From Chersky-840 sp035604715 (GTDB lineage Bacteria > Actinomycetota > Acidimicrobiia > Acidimicrobiales > UBA8190), in NCBI GenBank assembly GCA_963731665.1, contig CAVSWP010000001.1, positions 1-64,000 of the forward strand: DNA of 64,000 nt, given 5' to 3'. Both the position numbers and the translations under genes were made by a program. Every line of letters starts with the position of its first letter. The first letter of the stretch is position 1. The notes under the pieces are model-generated. The model saw only the letters and a list, made by a program, of their open reading frames with translations, was not told the origin of the DNA and did no database searches. Positions 45,954 to 54,824 of the stretch are shown here, piece by piece.

Positions 45954-46454
45954 TCATTGGTCGGGCGACCTGACCCCGTCCTGTGGCTCTTCTTGCGTAC
46001 CGAGGGGAAGCTCAAACCCCGTCGCCTGCTCATAGATGCCGTAAGGGGAGATCACCCTGTACCCACGACGTTCATAGAGCGAGCGGGCCTCGGGCTGTGC
46101 CGGACCCGTTTCAAGTCGGAGCCAGGAGTATCCACGATCCCTGGCAACGCCCTCCAACGCGTCAAGGACCACTGAGGCGAAACCCTTGCGGCGATGCTCT
46201 GGCGCTGTCCACATCCGTTTGACCTCACAGGTATCACCGTCCAGCCGCCGGAGGCCCCCTCCTGCCAAGGTTGCGCCCTCGTGCAGAAGAACCAGAAAGA
46301 CTCCGTCAGGCGGTTCAAACGCTTGAGCATCGACCGATGTCATCTCGCCCACTTCCCCATACCGTCTCTCGTACTCCTCGGTGAGACCTTCCAGTAGCGG
46401 TGCCGCTTCCGGGTCAACGAGTCGAACTTGGCGCAGCTTCACTCCCCCAATCAT
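45954..46454 (-). CDS. GNAT family N-acetyltransferase
   Basis: A GNAT acetyltransferase of about 166 residues (ATG 46454; 46481 also open). The acetyl-CoA pyrophosphate loop is VKRMWTAPEHRRKGFASVVL, followed by WLRLETGPAQPEARSLYERR and GYRVISPYG. Substrate unknown. It sits between tRNA-Lys and the tRNA-Lys-like relic, in a patch of lower GC than the surroundings. Confidence 0.83.
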   Translation of the reverse strand: MIGGVKLRQVRLVDPEAAPLLEGLTEEYERRYGEVGEMTSVDAQAFEPPDGVFLVLLHEGATLAGGGLRRLDGDTCEVKRMWTAPEHRRKGFASVVLDALEGVARDRGYSWLRLETGPAQPEARSLYERRGYRVISPYGIYEQATGFELPLGTQEEPQDGVRSPDQ

Positions 46455-46534
46455 GGACCCTCGCGCGGGGTTGGTTATCATCTGTCGCGCCGAGGCCCAA
46501 AGGGTTAGGCTTGTGAAAGGTCGAGGACGGTTGA

Positions 46535-46810
46535 ATGGCAGAAGGCATAGAGCTCGACGGGCATCATCGGGCCACGGTGGAGAAGATTTTCAACCATCCG
46601 GTGAGTCACAACATCCAGTGGCACGACGTCTTGTCGCTCCTGCAGAGCGTGGCGGCTGTCACCGAGGAGCGCGACGGCCGCTACAAAGTGACCTTGGGAT
46701 CTGACACCGAAACGTTCGATGTCCCGCGCCATCACGATATCGACGAGCAGCAGGTGATCGACCTGCGACGGATGCTCAGGGACGCCGGGATCACCCCGGA
46801 GGCGACATAG
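46535..46810 (+). CDS. Conserved small protein of unknown function
   Basis: A 91-residue protein, not recognised by function. Its composition (ELDGHHRATVEKIFNHPVSH, NIQWHDVLSLL, then DIDEQQVIDLRRMLRDAGI) resembles small actinobacterial hypothetical proteins I have seen but cannot name; a compact alpha-beta fold is likely. Divergent from the GNAT gene and inside the same 1-kb segment. Confidence 0.6.
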   Translation: MAEGIELDGHHRATVEKIFNHPVSHNIQWHDVLSLLQSVAAVTEERDGRYKVTLGSDTETFDVPRHHDIDEQQVIDLRRMLRDAGITPEAT

Positions 46811-46833
46811 CAACAGCCGGACTGTGAGTCACA

Positions 46834-46907
46834 GGCCGGAAGGAACTGGAAAGGCTCATACGGACTCTTAACGCCAAAGGTGCCGGGTTCGAGCCCTGGG
46901 CGGCCGA
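46834..46907 (+). repeat. tRNA-Lys-like relic (3' half of tRNA-Lys repeated)
   Basis: GGTGCCGGGTTCGAGCCC and GGGCGGCC are shared with the tRNA-Lys 1 kb upstream, and the part before them reads CGGACTCTTAAC, like the anticodon loop of a tRNA-Lys(CTT). The T arm and the 3' acceptor part are intact, but the D arm is not formable and the anticodon stem mispairs, so this is a decayed or partial tRNA and not a working one. It could also be an attachment-site copy. Confidence 0.65.
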
Positions 46908-46975
46908 CCGCCATCACCTCGGCGTGTCGGCGTGGCACGCCTGATGTTCGTTGCGTGTCGCCGTCGTCGCCCTGA

Positions 46976-48334
46976 TCAGGCCTTGGTCAGCGCCGAGGGC
47001 GGGGGGATGGTCCCTGCACCCGAAGTCAGGCACCCGTCCTTGGCCGTGGGGTTCGCCGCGGCCGGAAGCCTGGGGGGCGTCAAGAACGCCGGCTTGCTCG
47101 TCAGGTCCAGCATGTCCAAGAGGCTGTTGGCGTTGGCGTCACGACGGGTCAGGGCGGGAAGGTTCCACTTCTCCTCGACGGTCTTGAGGATCGAGGTGTG
47201 GTCGTAGATCGTGTGGGACACGAAGTCCTTCTTGGCATACGGGCTCACCACCCCGGACGGGACACGGAACCCGTACCGGTCGAACCCGCCGGGAGGGTCG
47301 CCCGGCTTCAACGCTGGCGGGATGTCGTCGGGCATGACGGCGGCGGGAGGGGGCACGTGGTCGTAGTAGCCCCCGTGCTCGTCGTAGGTCCAGATCAACA
47401 TGGTGGAGTCCCAGTTCGGGCCCGACATCACGGCGTTGACCACGTGGCCCATGAACTGGTCTCCGAACTGCACGTCTTGGGGGTCCTCTTCGGACTGCTT
47501 GCCGTAGTCGGGCTCGACGAGGCTGAACGACGGCAGCGTTCCCGCCGCGGCGTCGGAGAAGAACTCGTCGATCATGGCCAGGCCCGGGGACAAGCTCGGG
47601 TCTTCGAGCAGTGGCAAGAAGATCCCCAGGGTGGGCAGTGTCGAGTAGTAGTCCTTCCACGTGATCCCGTGTTGGTTGAACTGTTCGAAGATCACGCCGT
47701 TGGGCGGCAACGCCGTGGGGAACGAGTCGTCGATCAGACCCAGCGAAGTGCCGGCCATGAGGTACCGGCGATTCGGGTACGTCTGGGCCATGGCCGAGCA
47801 GAAGTACCGATCGGCGATCGGGAAGGTGCGGGCCATCCCGCAGGTGAAGGGCAGGTCCGCGCTCGTGAAGTAGCCCATGGCTTCGGCCGTGGTGCTGGTC
47901 ACGAAACCCTGACACGTGCCGTCGTCGTACGCCTCGTGGGTGACCTTCCAATCGTTGCCGACCCCTGTGGTCTGGCACTCGGTGGGCATGTGAAAGGCAT
48001 GGACGAAGTCGCCGTGGCCGTCCGGGTTCTTGGCCGTGGGTTGACCGTTGGGACCGAGTGTGAACCCGTCACCGCGACCGATGAGCCCGAGGATGTTGTC
48101 GAACGAATGGTTCTCCATCATCACGACCACGAAGTGCTCGATCTTCGGCACCTGATCGGTCCCGACCGGGAGATCGGGCCGGGGTCTCGATCCGGGCGCC
48201 CGCACGGGCCCCCGGGCCGTCGTGGTGCTCGACGCCGACGAGGCCGGTGACGAGCTCCCGCCACAGCTGTCGAGCAGGATCGATGCGCCCACCAAGCCGC
48301 CGCCGAGGAACTGCCGTCGGTTCAGGTTCACCAT
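46976..48334 (-). CDS. Tat-exported phospholipase C-like phosphoesterase (PF04185)
   Basis: A 452-residue exported enzyme. The N-terminus has a twin-arginine signal (NRRQFLGGGLVGASILL), with a Cys that might be lipidated (LLDSCGG). The catalytic domain has FVVVMMENHSFDN (metal and nucleophile region), and later TYDEHGGYYDHVPPP and GFRVPSGVVSPYAK, as in bacterial phospholipases C and acid phosphatases. The substrate is uncertain. A second, divergent member is at 50726. Confidence 0.85.
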   Translation of the reverse strand: MVNLNRRQFLGGGLVGASILLDSCGGSSSPASSASSTTTARGPVRAPGSRPRPDLPVGTDQVPKIEHFVVVMMENHSFDNILGLIGRGDGFTLGPNGQPTAKNPDGHGDFVHAFHMPTECQTTGVGNDWKVTHEAYDDGTCQGFVTSTTAEAMGYFTSADLPFTCGMARTFPIADRYFCSAMAQTYPNRRYLMAGTSLGLIDDSFPTALPPNGVIFEQFNQHGITWKDYYSTLPTLGIFLPLLEDPSLSPGLAMIDEFFSDAAAGTLPSFSLVEPDYGKQSEEDPQDVQFGDQFMGHVVNAVMSGPNWDSTMLIWTYDEHGGYYDHVPPPAAVMPDDIPPALKPGDPPGGFDRYGFRVPSGVVSPYAKKDFVSHTIYDHTSILKTVEEKWNLPALTRRDANANSLLDMLDLTSKPAFLTPPRLPAAANPTAKDGCLTSGAGTIPPPSALTKA

Positions 48335-48602
48335 GTGCCCCGACCCTACGCGAGGGTGATAGCGATGGTGAAGACCCCGCCGGTTTTACGACGCTCTCAA
48401 AAAGGGCTGATCGATCAGGCCCGGCCGTGCACCATGGCCGCGGTCCACTTCTTGAGCCGGCCGTGTGTCGACGCCACCGTCGGGACAACGCCGTCGGGGG
48501 GCTGATCGGTGCCCACCCGCAGAGACGGGGACAAGAACGAACCCGGTGGCTGCATCTGTCGCTTCGAGTCCTGCCACCAGCCCATGGGAGCCTGGGCGTA
48601 CC

Positions 48603-48839
48603 TCACGACGACCACCGGGAGCTCGTGCGGGTCTCGTCGCCCAGCAGCCGGCTCCGGCACGGCGGGCACAGCCACCATTTGGCGGAGTCGCCGGCGCTGA
48701 TCGAGGGATGCCGGACGAAGTTCAGGCGACAGCGCCCGCATCTCGTCACCGGGTCACCGTTGTCATCGTCGTCGGGGTCCAAATCGGGCAGCGGTGCCGC
48801 GACCGCGCTCAAGGGTGGGTGAAAAGGCGCAACTGCCAT
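48603..48839 (-). CDS. Small zinc-ribbon-like protein
   Basis: A 78-residue protein with two CxxC pairs (TRCGRCRLNFVRHP and WWLCPPCRSRLL) separated by about 25 residues, a likely zinc ribbon, and an acidic DPDDDD stretch before it. It has one of the best ribosome sites in the window: AAAGGAG seven bases before the ATG at 48839. The longer frame to 48884 is not needed. Function unknown. Confidence 0.7.
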   Translation of the reverse strand: MAVAPFHPPLSAVAAPLPDLDPDDDDNGDPVTRCGRCRLNFVRHPSISAGDSAKWWLCPPCRSRLLGDETRTSSRWSS

Positions 48840-48989
48840 GACGCACTCCTTTGATGAAGCCCAGAAGAGGCGTCCGGCCTGCACGGGGCGACAACCAGAA
48901 AACGGTCGTCCTGCCCAAACGAGGCGTCACTCCCAAGGGGAATACCTAAAGGTTACTACCAATGCCGGCCACTGCCGGGCCGGCGCCGT

Positions 48990-49308
48990 GAACACGCTCG
49001 TGTTGGTCTGCATCACTGAGCAGCGTGATGGCGATGGCCCGGTGTTGGTGCTCGAGCGGATGGAGCTCGTGGGAGTGGCTCGACACGCCTGGGATCTGCT
49101 GATGATGGCCTACTTCGGCGGTCGTGAACGTGACCTCGCCGAGATGGCCGCACTGGCCGCCGACTCGGGCCTCGACGTCCGGGCGGTGCAGCGCGCCGAG
49201 CCCAATGGTCGTCATCCAGATGCGGGCGCGATTGGCCTGAGGGTTGGGTGCCTACGACCGCCCTCGATTGTCGGGGACAACCGAGGCCGAAAATCTCACG
49301 TACGGTGA
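48990..49308 (+). pseudogene. Probable remnant of an O-methyltransferase C-terminus
   Basis: The frame reads GPVLVLERMELVG and DLLMMAYFGGRERDLAEM, with ADSGLDVRAVQ, which resembles the last 60 residues of SAM-dependent O-methyltransferases (DLLMLVLTGGRERTEAEW type). The N-terminal catalytic and dimerisation parts are absent. No ribosome site is clear. I treat it as a truncated relic; a small real gene cannot be excluded. Confidence 0.35.
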
Positions 49309-49501
49309 GATGACGCACAGAACCCTCCTGCGGAGGCCGCCCGCAGTGGCGAAACACCCGTCGAGGTGATAGCCCTAATTGCGACAGAACACGTCCGGGG
49401 GGGCGAGCAAGAGCACTGAGGTCCTACGTGCGCGGGTCACGGTCGGCGCTGACAAACCGAGATGGCACCGGGGATTCGCGCCTGCTCTGTGAGGGCCGCG
49501 C

Positions 49502-50716
49502 ATGAGTAGGCGGTCGCGCCCTCGCCGGCGCCACAGCGGACTTCTTTCGGGAAGGCTGGTCCTGCCTCAGTGGGCGTATGCCCATCCCGGCTCCCGGCGC
49601 GACCGCGGGCTCGTCCAGCAGTGGCCCCCGTCACCGCTGGCCGGTCGCCGGCGACAACCGCTGTTCCAGGCGTGGTGGTCGTGGGTCATCCTGGGCTCGG
49701 TGGCGGTGCTCTTGGGTTCACTCACCTTCATCGCCACGTCCGGCAATTCTCCCGCCTCGTCCCTGGCGAAGCCCACTCTCAATCTCGCCGGCGCCCTGGC
49801 TCCGACGACGTCGAGCACCTCGACGAGCCCCCCGCAGACCCAGGCCATCGCGCACGGTGTCCCCTTGGGGGACTACGCCGGGGAGAGCAATCCCGCTGGC
49901 ATCGCCAGTTTTGCGCAGGCCACCGGGACCGACCCCGTGTACGCAACCGACTATCTCACCAAGACCAGCGGTTGGACGGCCATGGACGGGGCCGCCAACG
50001 TCAAGGCCTGGAGCACCTCGCCCTATCACCTCACCCTCGGGGTCCCCATCCTGCCCGGGGTGGGGACCTTGGCAGAGGGGGCCACCGGCGCCTACAACCA
50101 GTACTTCACCATCTTGGGGGAGAACCTCGTGAGTGACCACGAGGCCGACGCCATCTTGCGCCTGGGATGGGAGTTCAACGGCAACTGGTTCCCGTGGTCG
50201 GTGGCCACCGCCACCGACGCCGCCAACTTCGCCGCCTACTGGCGCCAGATCGTCACCACCATGCGGGCCGTGCCCGGCGCCAAGTTCCTGTTCTTGTGGA
50301 ACCCCAACGGACCCAGCCCCACCACGTACACCCCCGAACAGGCCTACCCCGGTAACGCCTACGTGGACTACGTGGGCATCGACGACTACGACAACTTCTG
50401 GGGCACCCCCTTCACACCGCTGGCCGCCTGGGTCCATGGTCTGTCCCAACAGTGGGGCCTGGACTGGTTGGTCTCGTTCGGCATCGAGCACCACAAGCCC
50501 ATCACCATCCCGGAGTGGTCCGACGAGTACCGCACCGACGGGCACGGGCTGGGAGACGACCCCTCGTTCATCGACCATATGGCCAACTGGTTCGTCACCA
50601 ACAAGGTGGCCTATGCCGGCGTGTGGTGCTACGACTCGTCGGCCACGTACCGCAACGACCTCCTCGACGGCACCTTCCCCAAAGCGCTGGCGGAGTTCAA
50701 GAAGGACTTCGGCTGA
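49502..50716 (+). CDS. Membrane-anchored GH26-like glycoside hydrolase
   Basis: A 404-residue protein: a basic cytoplasmic N-terminus, one helix (WWSWVILGSVAVLLGSLTFI), a Ser/Thr/Pro linker, then a TIM-barrel domain of about 290 residues. The two catalytic Glu of GH26 (mannanase family) seem present, in ILRLGWEFNGNWFPW and KPITIPEWSDEY. It should cleave a beta-mannan or related glucan outside the cell. Activity is inferred. Confidence 0.78.
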   Translation: MSRRSRPRRRHSGLLSGRLVLPQWAYAHPGSRRDRGLVQQWPPSPLAGRRRQPLFQAWWSWVILGSVAVLLGSLTFIATSGNSPASSLAKPTLNLAGALAPTTSSTSTSPPQTQAIAHGVPLGDYAGESNPAGIASFAQATGTDPVYATDYLTKTSGWTAMDGAANVKAWSTSPYHLTLGVPILPGVGTLAEGATGAYNQYFTILGENLVSDHEADAILRLGWEFNGNWFPWSVATATDAANFAAYWRQIVTTMRAVPGAKFLFLWNPNGPSPTTYTPEQAYPGNAYVDYVGIDDYDNFWGTPFTPLAAWVHGLSQQWGLDWLVSFGIEHHKPITIPEWSDEYRTDGHGLGDDPSFIDHMANWFVTNKVAYAGVWCYDSSATYRNDLLDGTFPKALAEFKKDFG

Positions 50717-50725
50717 CCCGTCCGC

Positions 50726-51742
50726 CTACCAGTAGAGCAACGAGTCGATGTTGCCGTTGGACGGGACCGACGCATCTCCGAGGTAGGGCACTTGGTAGAG
50801 GTGCTCGATGGAGTGCAGGATTCCGGCCGTGGCCACGGGGGTCGAGGACTGTTGGGGATGGGCCTGGAGGTACTTCGAGACCACGATCGTCGGGATGTGC
50901 CCGCCGCCGTTCTGGCCCCCGGTGACGTCGCTCGTGTCGTTGCGGGACTCGTCCCATTCGATGATGATCTGCCCCCCCGACTTGTACCAGGCGGTCGCCT
51001 GGACCGAGGGGATGAAGCTGGAAAAGAACGCCTCGGTGTCGGCCAGCTCGGTGATCTCGGTGTCGACCGGCACGCCGGTGTGGCCGTCATCGGTGAGGTT
51101 GGGCGTGTACCACACGAAGTCGGGAGGCGAGGCGCTGTTCAGGTCGGGGATGAGCGCCGAGGCGTCTTTGACCGTGATCGGGGCACTCGGGAAGTACTCC
51201 CACGGATTGTGCTTCACGTCATAAAGGCCGGAGGCCGAGTCATTGGTGGGATCGGCGGGAAGGCTCTCGGCGTAGGCGGCCACGGTGTCGCCCGCGGCCA
51301 CCAGTTGGTCGGCCAGGGTCTGCACGCCCGGGAAGCTGTGTGCGGAAGGCGGGAGGTCGTCGTTGACACCCTGGTTCGAGCCCGAGACGATCTCGAGGTA
51401 GTTCGCCAGCGACCCGGGAACGTAGGCGTAGCTCTGGGTGGCCAGCCCGTACTGCGACGCCAGGCTGTTGGTGTAGGGCAGGGCGGGCGAGCCGATGATG
51501 TCGGAGAAGTTCTGGTTCTCCATCATCACGATCATGATCTTGGGCGGGTTGATCAGCTGACAGCTGCTCAACCCCAGGCACAGCATCAGGCTTACCGCGC
51601 CCAGCGAGCCCAAGGCCGCCCATGACCGCTTTGCCCCCACCTCAGCCCCCCGTCGGATCACCGTGCGCCGATGCGACCTTTCGCTGCCGCGCTGGCGCAA
51701 TGCCTTGGACCCGAGCTGCACGAAAAATGCCCTGATCAGCAC
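50726..51742 (-). CDS. Exported lipoprotein phosphoesterase (PF04185)
   Basis: A 338-residue exported protein with a basic start, a hydrophobic segment ending in the lipobox-like LGLSSCQ, then IMIVMMENQNFSDIIGSPAL, the PF04185 opening motif, and IIIEWDESRNDTSD near the C-terminus. Shorter and diverged relative to the gene at 46976; likely an acid phosphatase-like enzyme. Start uncertain: the frame opens at 51742, and a later start nearer the hydrophobic segment is also possible. Confidence 0.78.
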   Translation of the reverse strand: MLIRAFFVQLGSKALRQRGSERSHRRTVIRRGAEVGAKRSWAALGSLGAVSLMLCLGLSSCQLINPPKIMIVMMENQNFSDIIGSPALPYTNSLASQYGLATQSYAYVPGSLANYLEIVSGSNQGVNDDLPPSAHSFPGVQTLADQLVAAGDTVAAYAESLPADPTNDSASGLYDVKHNPWEYFPSAPITVKDASALIPDLNSASPPDFVWYTPNLTDDGHTGVPVDTEITELADTEAFFSSFIPSVQATAWYKSGGQIIIEWDESRNDTSDVTGGQNGGGHIPTIVVSKYLQAHPQQSSTPVATAGILHSIEHLYQVPYLGDASVPSNGNIDSLLYW

Positions 51743-51852
51743 CTCCGAGGGTAGTCGTCTCCCCCCAAATGACGGTCAATGCCCCATCAACGCACGGCCA
51801 AGGATCCCGGCGTCCGGATCGGCCTGGGGTCAACGGGCCCGGGACCCGACGG

Positions 51853-52656
51853 CTACTCCACGCCCAGACTGCTCTTGGCGGCAGCTTCGAAGACGCGGTG
51901 GGGAAGCAACCGCTTGGCGAGGATGCCGATTCGCTCCCCGGCCTTGCCCACCGAGACCCGCCGGGGCGGACGCCTGGTCTCGAGCACCTTGTGCACCACG
52001 GCGGCGACGTCGGCCGGAGGCACCCCGTTCATCTCGTCACGTTCCATCACGCCCAGGGCCCTGTCCAGGGCGCGCCGGTACACCTCGTCACCGGTCGACG
52101 CCGTCGCCATCTTCCGGTTGGCGGTGAAGTCGGTGCGCACGTTGCCCGGCTCGACCAAGGTCACCGTGATCCCGAACGGAGCGACCTCGTAGGCCAGGGC
52201 CTCTCCCAACCCCTCGAGGGCGAACTTGCTGGCGCTGTAGAACGCCTGGAAGGGGATGGACACCACGCCCCCGATCGAGCTGATGAGCACGATGCGACCA
52301 CCACCCTGGGCCCGCATGGCCGGAAGCACGCGTTGGACGACCCGTACCGCTCCCCAGAAGTTCGTCTCGACCTGAGCCCTTGCTTCGTCGAGCGCGGTGT
52401 GCTCGACAGCTCCGGCCACGCCCCATCCGGCCGACGCCACGACGGCGTCGAGGCGCCCGTGCCGGGAAAGCACGTCGGCAACCCCGGCGGCGACCGATTC
52501 GTCGCTGTCGACGTCCATGACGATCCCCTGCCAGGAACCCGAGGACGTCCCCCGCCGGCTCGCGCCGACGACGGTCCACCCCGACTCGTGCAGCGTGTCG
52601 GCGCAGGCGAGGCCGATGCCCGCCGACGCTCCCGTGATCAACACGACTTTGGACAT
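51853..52656 (-). CDS. SDR-family oxidoreductase
   Basis: A 267-residue short-chain dehydrogenase with KVVLITGASAGIGLACADTL (cofactor loop), AVVASAGWGVAG, and the catalytic YSASKFALEGL (Tyr-x3-Lys) with a Ser two strands earlier (VLISSIGGVVS). The C-terminal part is basic (GERIGILAKRLLPHRVF). ATG 52656 is the family start; the longer frame is shadow. Substrate unknown. Confidence 0.88.
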   Translation of the reverse strand: MSKVVLITGASAGIGLACADTLHESGWTVVGASRRGTSSGSWQGIVMDVDSDESVAAGVADVLSRHGRLDAVVASAGWGVAGAVEHTALDEARAQVETNFWGAVRVVQRVLPAMRAQGGGRIVLISSIGGVVSIPFQAFYSASKFALEGLGEALAYEVAPFGITVTLVEPGNVRTDFTANRKMATASTGDEVYRRALDRALGVMERDEMNGVPPADVAAVVHKVLETRRPPRRVSVGKAGERIGILAKRLLPHRVFEAAAKSSLGVE

Positions 52657-52703
52657 GTCCCCGTCCGGCCGGTCCCGGTCGCCGCCGTCACCGCGAGCGG
52701 GCG

Positions 52704-52922
52704 TCACCACGCGGCGACCGGCCGAACTGCCACCGGGCGCCGGCGCGTGGGGCTGGCCAGAGCCATGTCCCTGAACGCCTTCAACTCCGTCAACCGGGCA
52801 CGGGCGGCTTCGGCCAGCTCTTGCTCGCCGCCCTCCGAAGCGATGTTGAACGCATCCACGCACCGGCTGATGGCCACGTCGATGGCGGCGATCAGGCTCC
52901 GATGCGCGGATTCATCGAGCAC
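52704..52922 (-). CDS. Small helical protein of unknown function
   Basis: A 72-residue protein starting at GTG 52922, which has GGGGAG five bases upstream. It is predicted almost all helical (LIAAIDVAISRCVDAFNIAS, then AARARLTELKAFRDMALA) with an Arg-rich tail. No family recognised. It lies 47 bases upstream of the SDR gene on the same strand. Confidence 0.55.
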   Translation of the reverse strand: MLDESAHRSLIAAIDVAISRCVDAFNIASEGGEQELAEAARARLTELKAFRDMALASPTRRRPVAVRPVAAW

Positions 52923-53078
52923 GCAAGCTCCCCGGTCGGGTCGTGGGTCAAGTCTCAACCCTCTGCGTACATTCTGCCTTCTCTACGTCGCCAGCCCTCG
53001 GGCAGTTTCCCGTCTCCCCGACCGGGGAAGCGACGCGTGGAAGGTAGAACAGTGGCTTCGTCGCCGATTGGAGCTCCG

Positions 53079-53396
53079 ATGCCAGAACCCGATTCGTCGG
53101 TCAGGGTCGTCGACAACCCCGACCGAAGCAGATACGAGGCGTACGTCGGAGACGAGTTGGCGGGCTTCGTCATCTACCGAAAGCGACCGGGAGTGGTCGT
53201 GACCGTCCACACCGAGGTCAACGCCGGCTTCGAAGGACACGGAGTGGGCAGCCGGCTGGCGGCTGTGGCGCTGGCGGAGGCTCGGTCCAAAGGCCTTCGG
53301 ATCGAGCCCGTGTGTCCGTTCATCCGCCAGTACATCGAGCGCCATCCCGAGTTCGCCGACCTGGTGGCAGGCCACAAGCCCCCACCAGGCACCTGA
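53079..53396 (+). CDS. YjdJ-type GNAT (GCN5-related) acetyltransferase
   Basis: A 105-residue mini-GNAT of the YjdJ type: YEAYVGDELAGFVIYRKRPG, HTEVNAGFEGHGVGSRLAA, and PVCPFIRQYIERHPEF, the C-terminal signature. The ATG at 53079 has GGAG five bases upstream; a GTG at 53052 with GGAAGG is also possible. Substrate unknown. Confidence 0.83.
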   Translation: MPEPDSSVRVVDNPDRSRYEAYVGDELAGFVIYRKRPGVVVTVHTEVNAGFEGHGVGSRLAAVALAEARSKGLRIEPVCPFIRQYIERHPEFADLVAGHKPPPGT

Positions 53397-53537
53397 TACC
53401 TGGTGGCACCAGGGAACCCCGAGAACGGGCGTCCGCCACGAAGGGGCCTCCTGAGCTGGGAAAAGACATGGCACCGGGGGACCGAGGCGCCGAATCGGAG
53501 ACTCAGGAGGGGTCAGTGAGCTGCCGATACCCCCGGG

Positions 53538-54500
53538 ATGGAGGGGCGAGAGGCAACCGGGCCGAGCTGGCTGCGCTTCGGCTGCCTGCTCGCCATCGGC
53601 GAGGTCCTCATGCTGGTCCTGGTCTTCGTCCATCCCGGAGACGCCCTCGGCGCCGGACGAGGTGTCGGTCACCTGGCTGCGTCCGTGAACTCGGCCCAGC
53701 ACACGCACGCGCAGAGCCTCCGGAGCCCGACCCCGACGACGTCGGTGCCTCCCAGCCCACCCACCACCGTGCCCGCGGCCCCGGCGGCACCGCCCACCGT
53801 GCCCCCGTCCACGGTGCCCAAACCCACCTCCCCGCCCCCGGCGCCCACCCCGGCTCGAGTCGCCACCGCGCCGGGAAGCCTGCCCGCCAATATCGCCCCC
53901 CAACCCAACTTCCTGCAGAGCTGCTCGGGTGCACAGTTCGACGACTCATCGGCATGCACCACGGCCACCGTGCAGGCCATCGACAACGGTCGCAGTCACG
54001 AGGGCCTCGCCCCCCTGGTGCTCCCGTCCAACTGGGCCCAGCTCTCGCCGGCACAGCAGATCTTCGTGGCCACGAATCTGGAGCGCACCGCCCGGGGATT
54101 GGCGCCCATGGCGGCCATGGCCACCAGCCTCGACCAGGCGGCCCAGCAGGGCGCCGCCCAGAACACCGACCCCTCCCCTCCCGCAGGCTTCCCGTTCTCG
54201 CAATGGGGTTCGAACTGGGCCGGCGCCGTGGGAAGCCCTCTCGAGGCCTTGTACTTCTGGATGTACGACGACGGGATGGGCTCGTCCAACGTCGACTGCA
54301 CGGCGTCGAACCCGTCGGGGTGCTGGGGCCATCGCCAGAACATCCTGATGAATCTGCCGTGCACCCTGTGTGTCATGGGAACAGGTTGGGATGCCTCCGG
54401 CTACGGCGGTGACCCGAGCATGACCGAGCTGCTTGTCGAGACCTCAGGCAGCCCCGCCATCGATTTCACCTGGACCCAGGAGCTGGCCTACCTGTCGTGA
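53538..54500 (+). CDS. Exported CAP-like protein (paralogue of the gene at 42669, without repeats)
   Basis: A 320-residue exported protein: a hydrophobic N-terminal helix (LLAIGEVLMLVLVFVHPGD), a Pro/Thr/Ser-rich linker of about 70 residues, and then a domain close to that of the gene at 42669 (ANIAPQPNFLQSCSGAQFDD, PLEALYFWMYDDGMGSS, CWGHRQNILMNLPC). It ends at LVETSGSPAIDFTWTQ, just where the other protein begins its GYW repeats. So the pair share a module, one with and one without the repeat array. Confidence 0.8.
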   Translation: MEGREATGPSWLRFGCLLAIGEVLMLVLVFVHPGDALGAGRGVGHLAASVNSAQHTHAQSLRSPTPTTSVPPSPPTTVPAAPAAPPTVPPSTVPKPTSPPPAPTPARVATAPGSLPANIAPQPNFLQSCSGAQFDDSSACTTATVQAIDNGRSHEGLAPLVLPSNWAQLSPAQQIFVATNLERTARGLAPMAAMATSLDQAAQQGAAQNTDPSPPAGFPFSQWGSNWAGAVGSPLEALYFWMYDDGMGSSNVDCTASNPSGCWGHRQNILMNLPCTLCVMGTGWDASGYGGDPSMTELLVETSGSPAIDFTWTQELAYLS

Positions 54501-54824
54501 TCGGGCCGGGACACAGCCAGTTTGCGGGGCGCCAGCCCGTCCGTCGGACATTGCGCCGACGAGGTCGCCTGAAGTTGGCCAAAAGTTGACCGTCCATAGA
54601 GAGTCGGGTGTGACGGGGGCATCAAGATCGGTGGCGTGACCTTCCCCGGGCTCTGGCGCGGAGCTCGTCGGGCGCCGCGCCGCGCGACTACATTTTCGTC
54701 AGACTCCCTGGTCAGAGGCGCTTCTCGCCTCGGGTACTGTGACGCTGGGGTGTCGGGCTGGCCGCGTTCCCGGCGGCTGTGGATGGGACCTTCGGCTCCC
54801 CACTGAGGACCGGGGAACACCCTG
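54501..54824. promoter_or_regulatory. 324-base leader region of the pil operon
   Basis: No convincing gene. It contains the 17-base inverted repeat GAGGCG-CTTCT-CGCCTC (54715-54731), about 95 bases before the pilB ATG, and further upstream a possible promoter, TTGGCC-N16-TAGAGA at 54575-54602. A c-di-GMP riboswitch (GEMM) consensus is not visible. The promoter of pilB must lie here. Confidence 0.4.

Noticed and set aside
46732..46938. Open frame on the minus strand containing GRPGLEPGTFGVKSP
   Set aside because: This is the well-known spurious translation of a tRNA T-arm region; it overlaps the tRNA-like relic and has no other support.
54501..54824. c-di-GMP (GEMM) riboswitch before pilB
   Set aside because: An inverted repeat and GC stems exist, but the conserved GEMM core sequences are missing.
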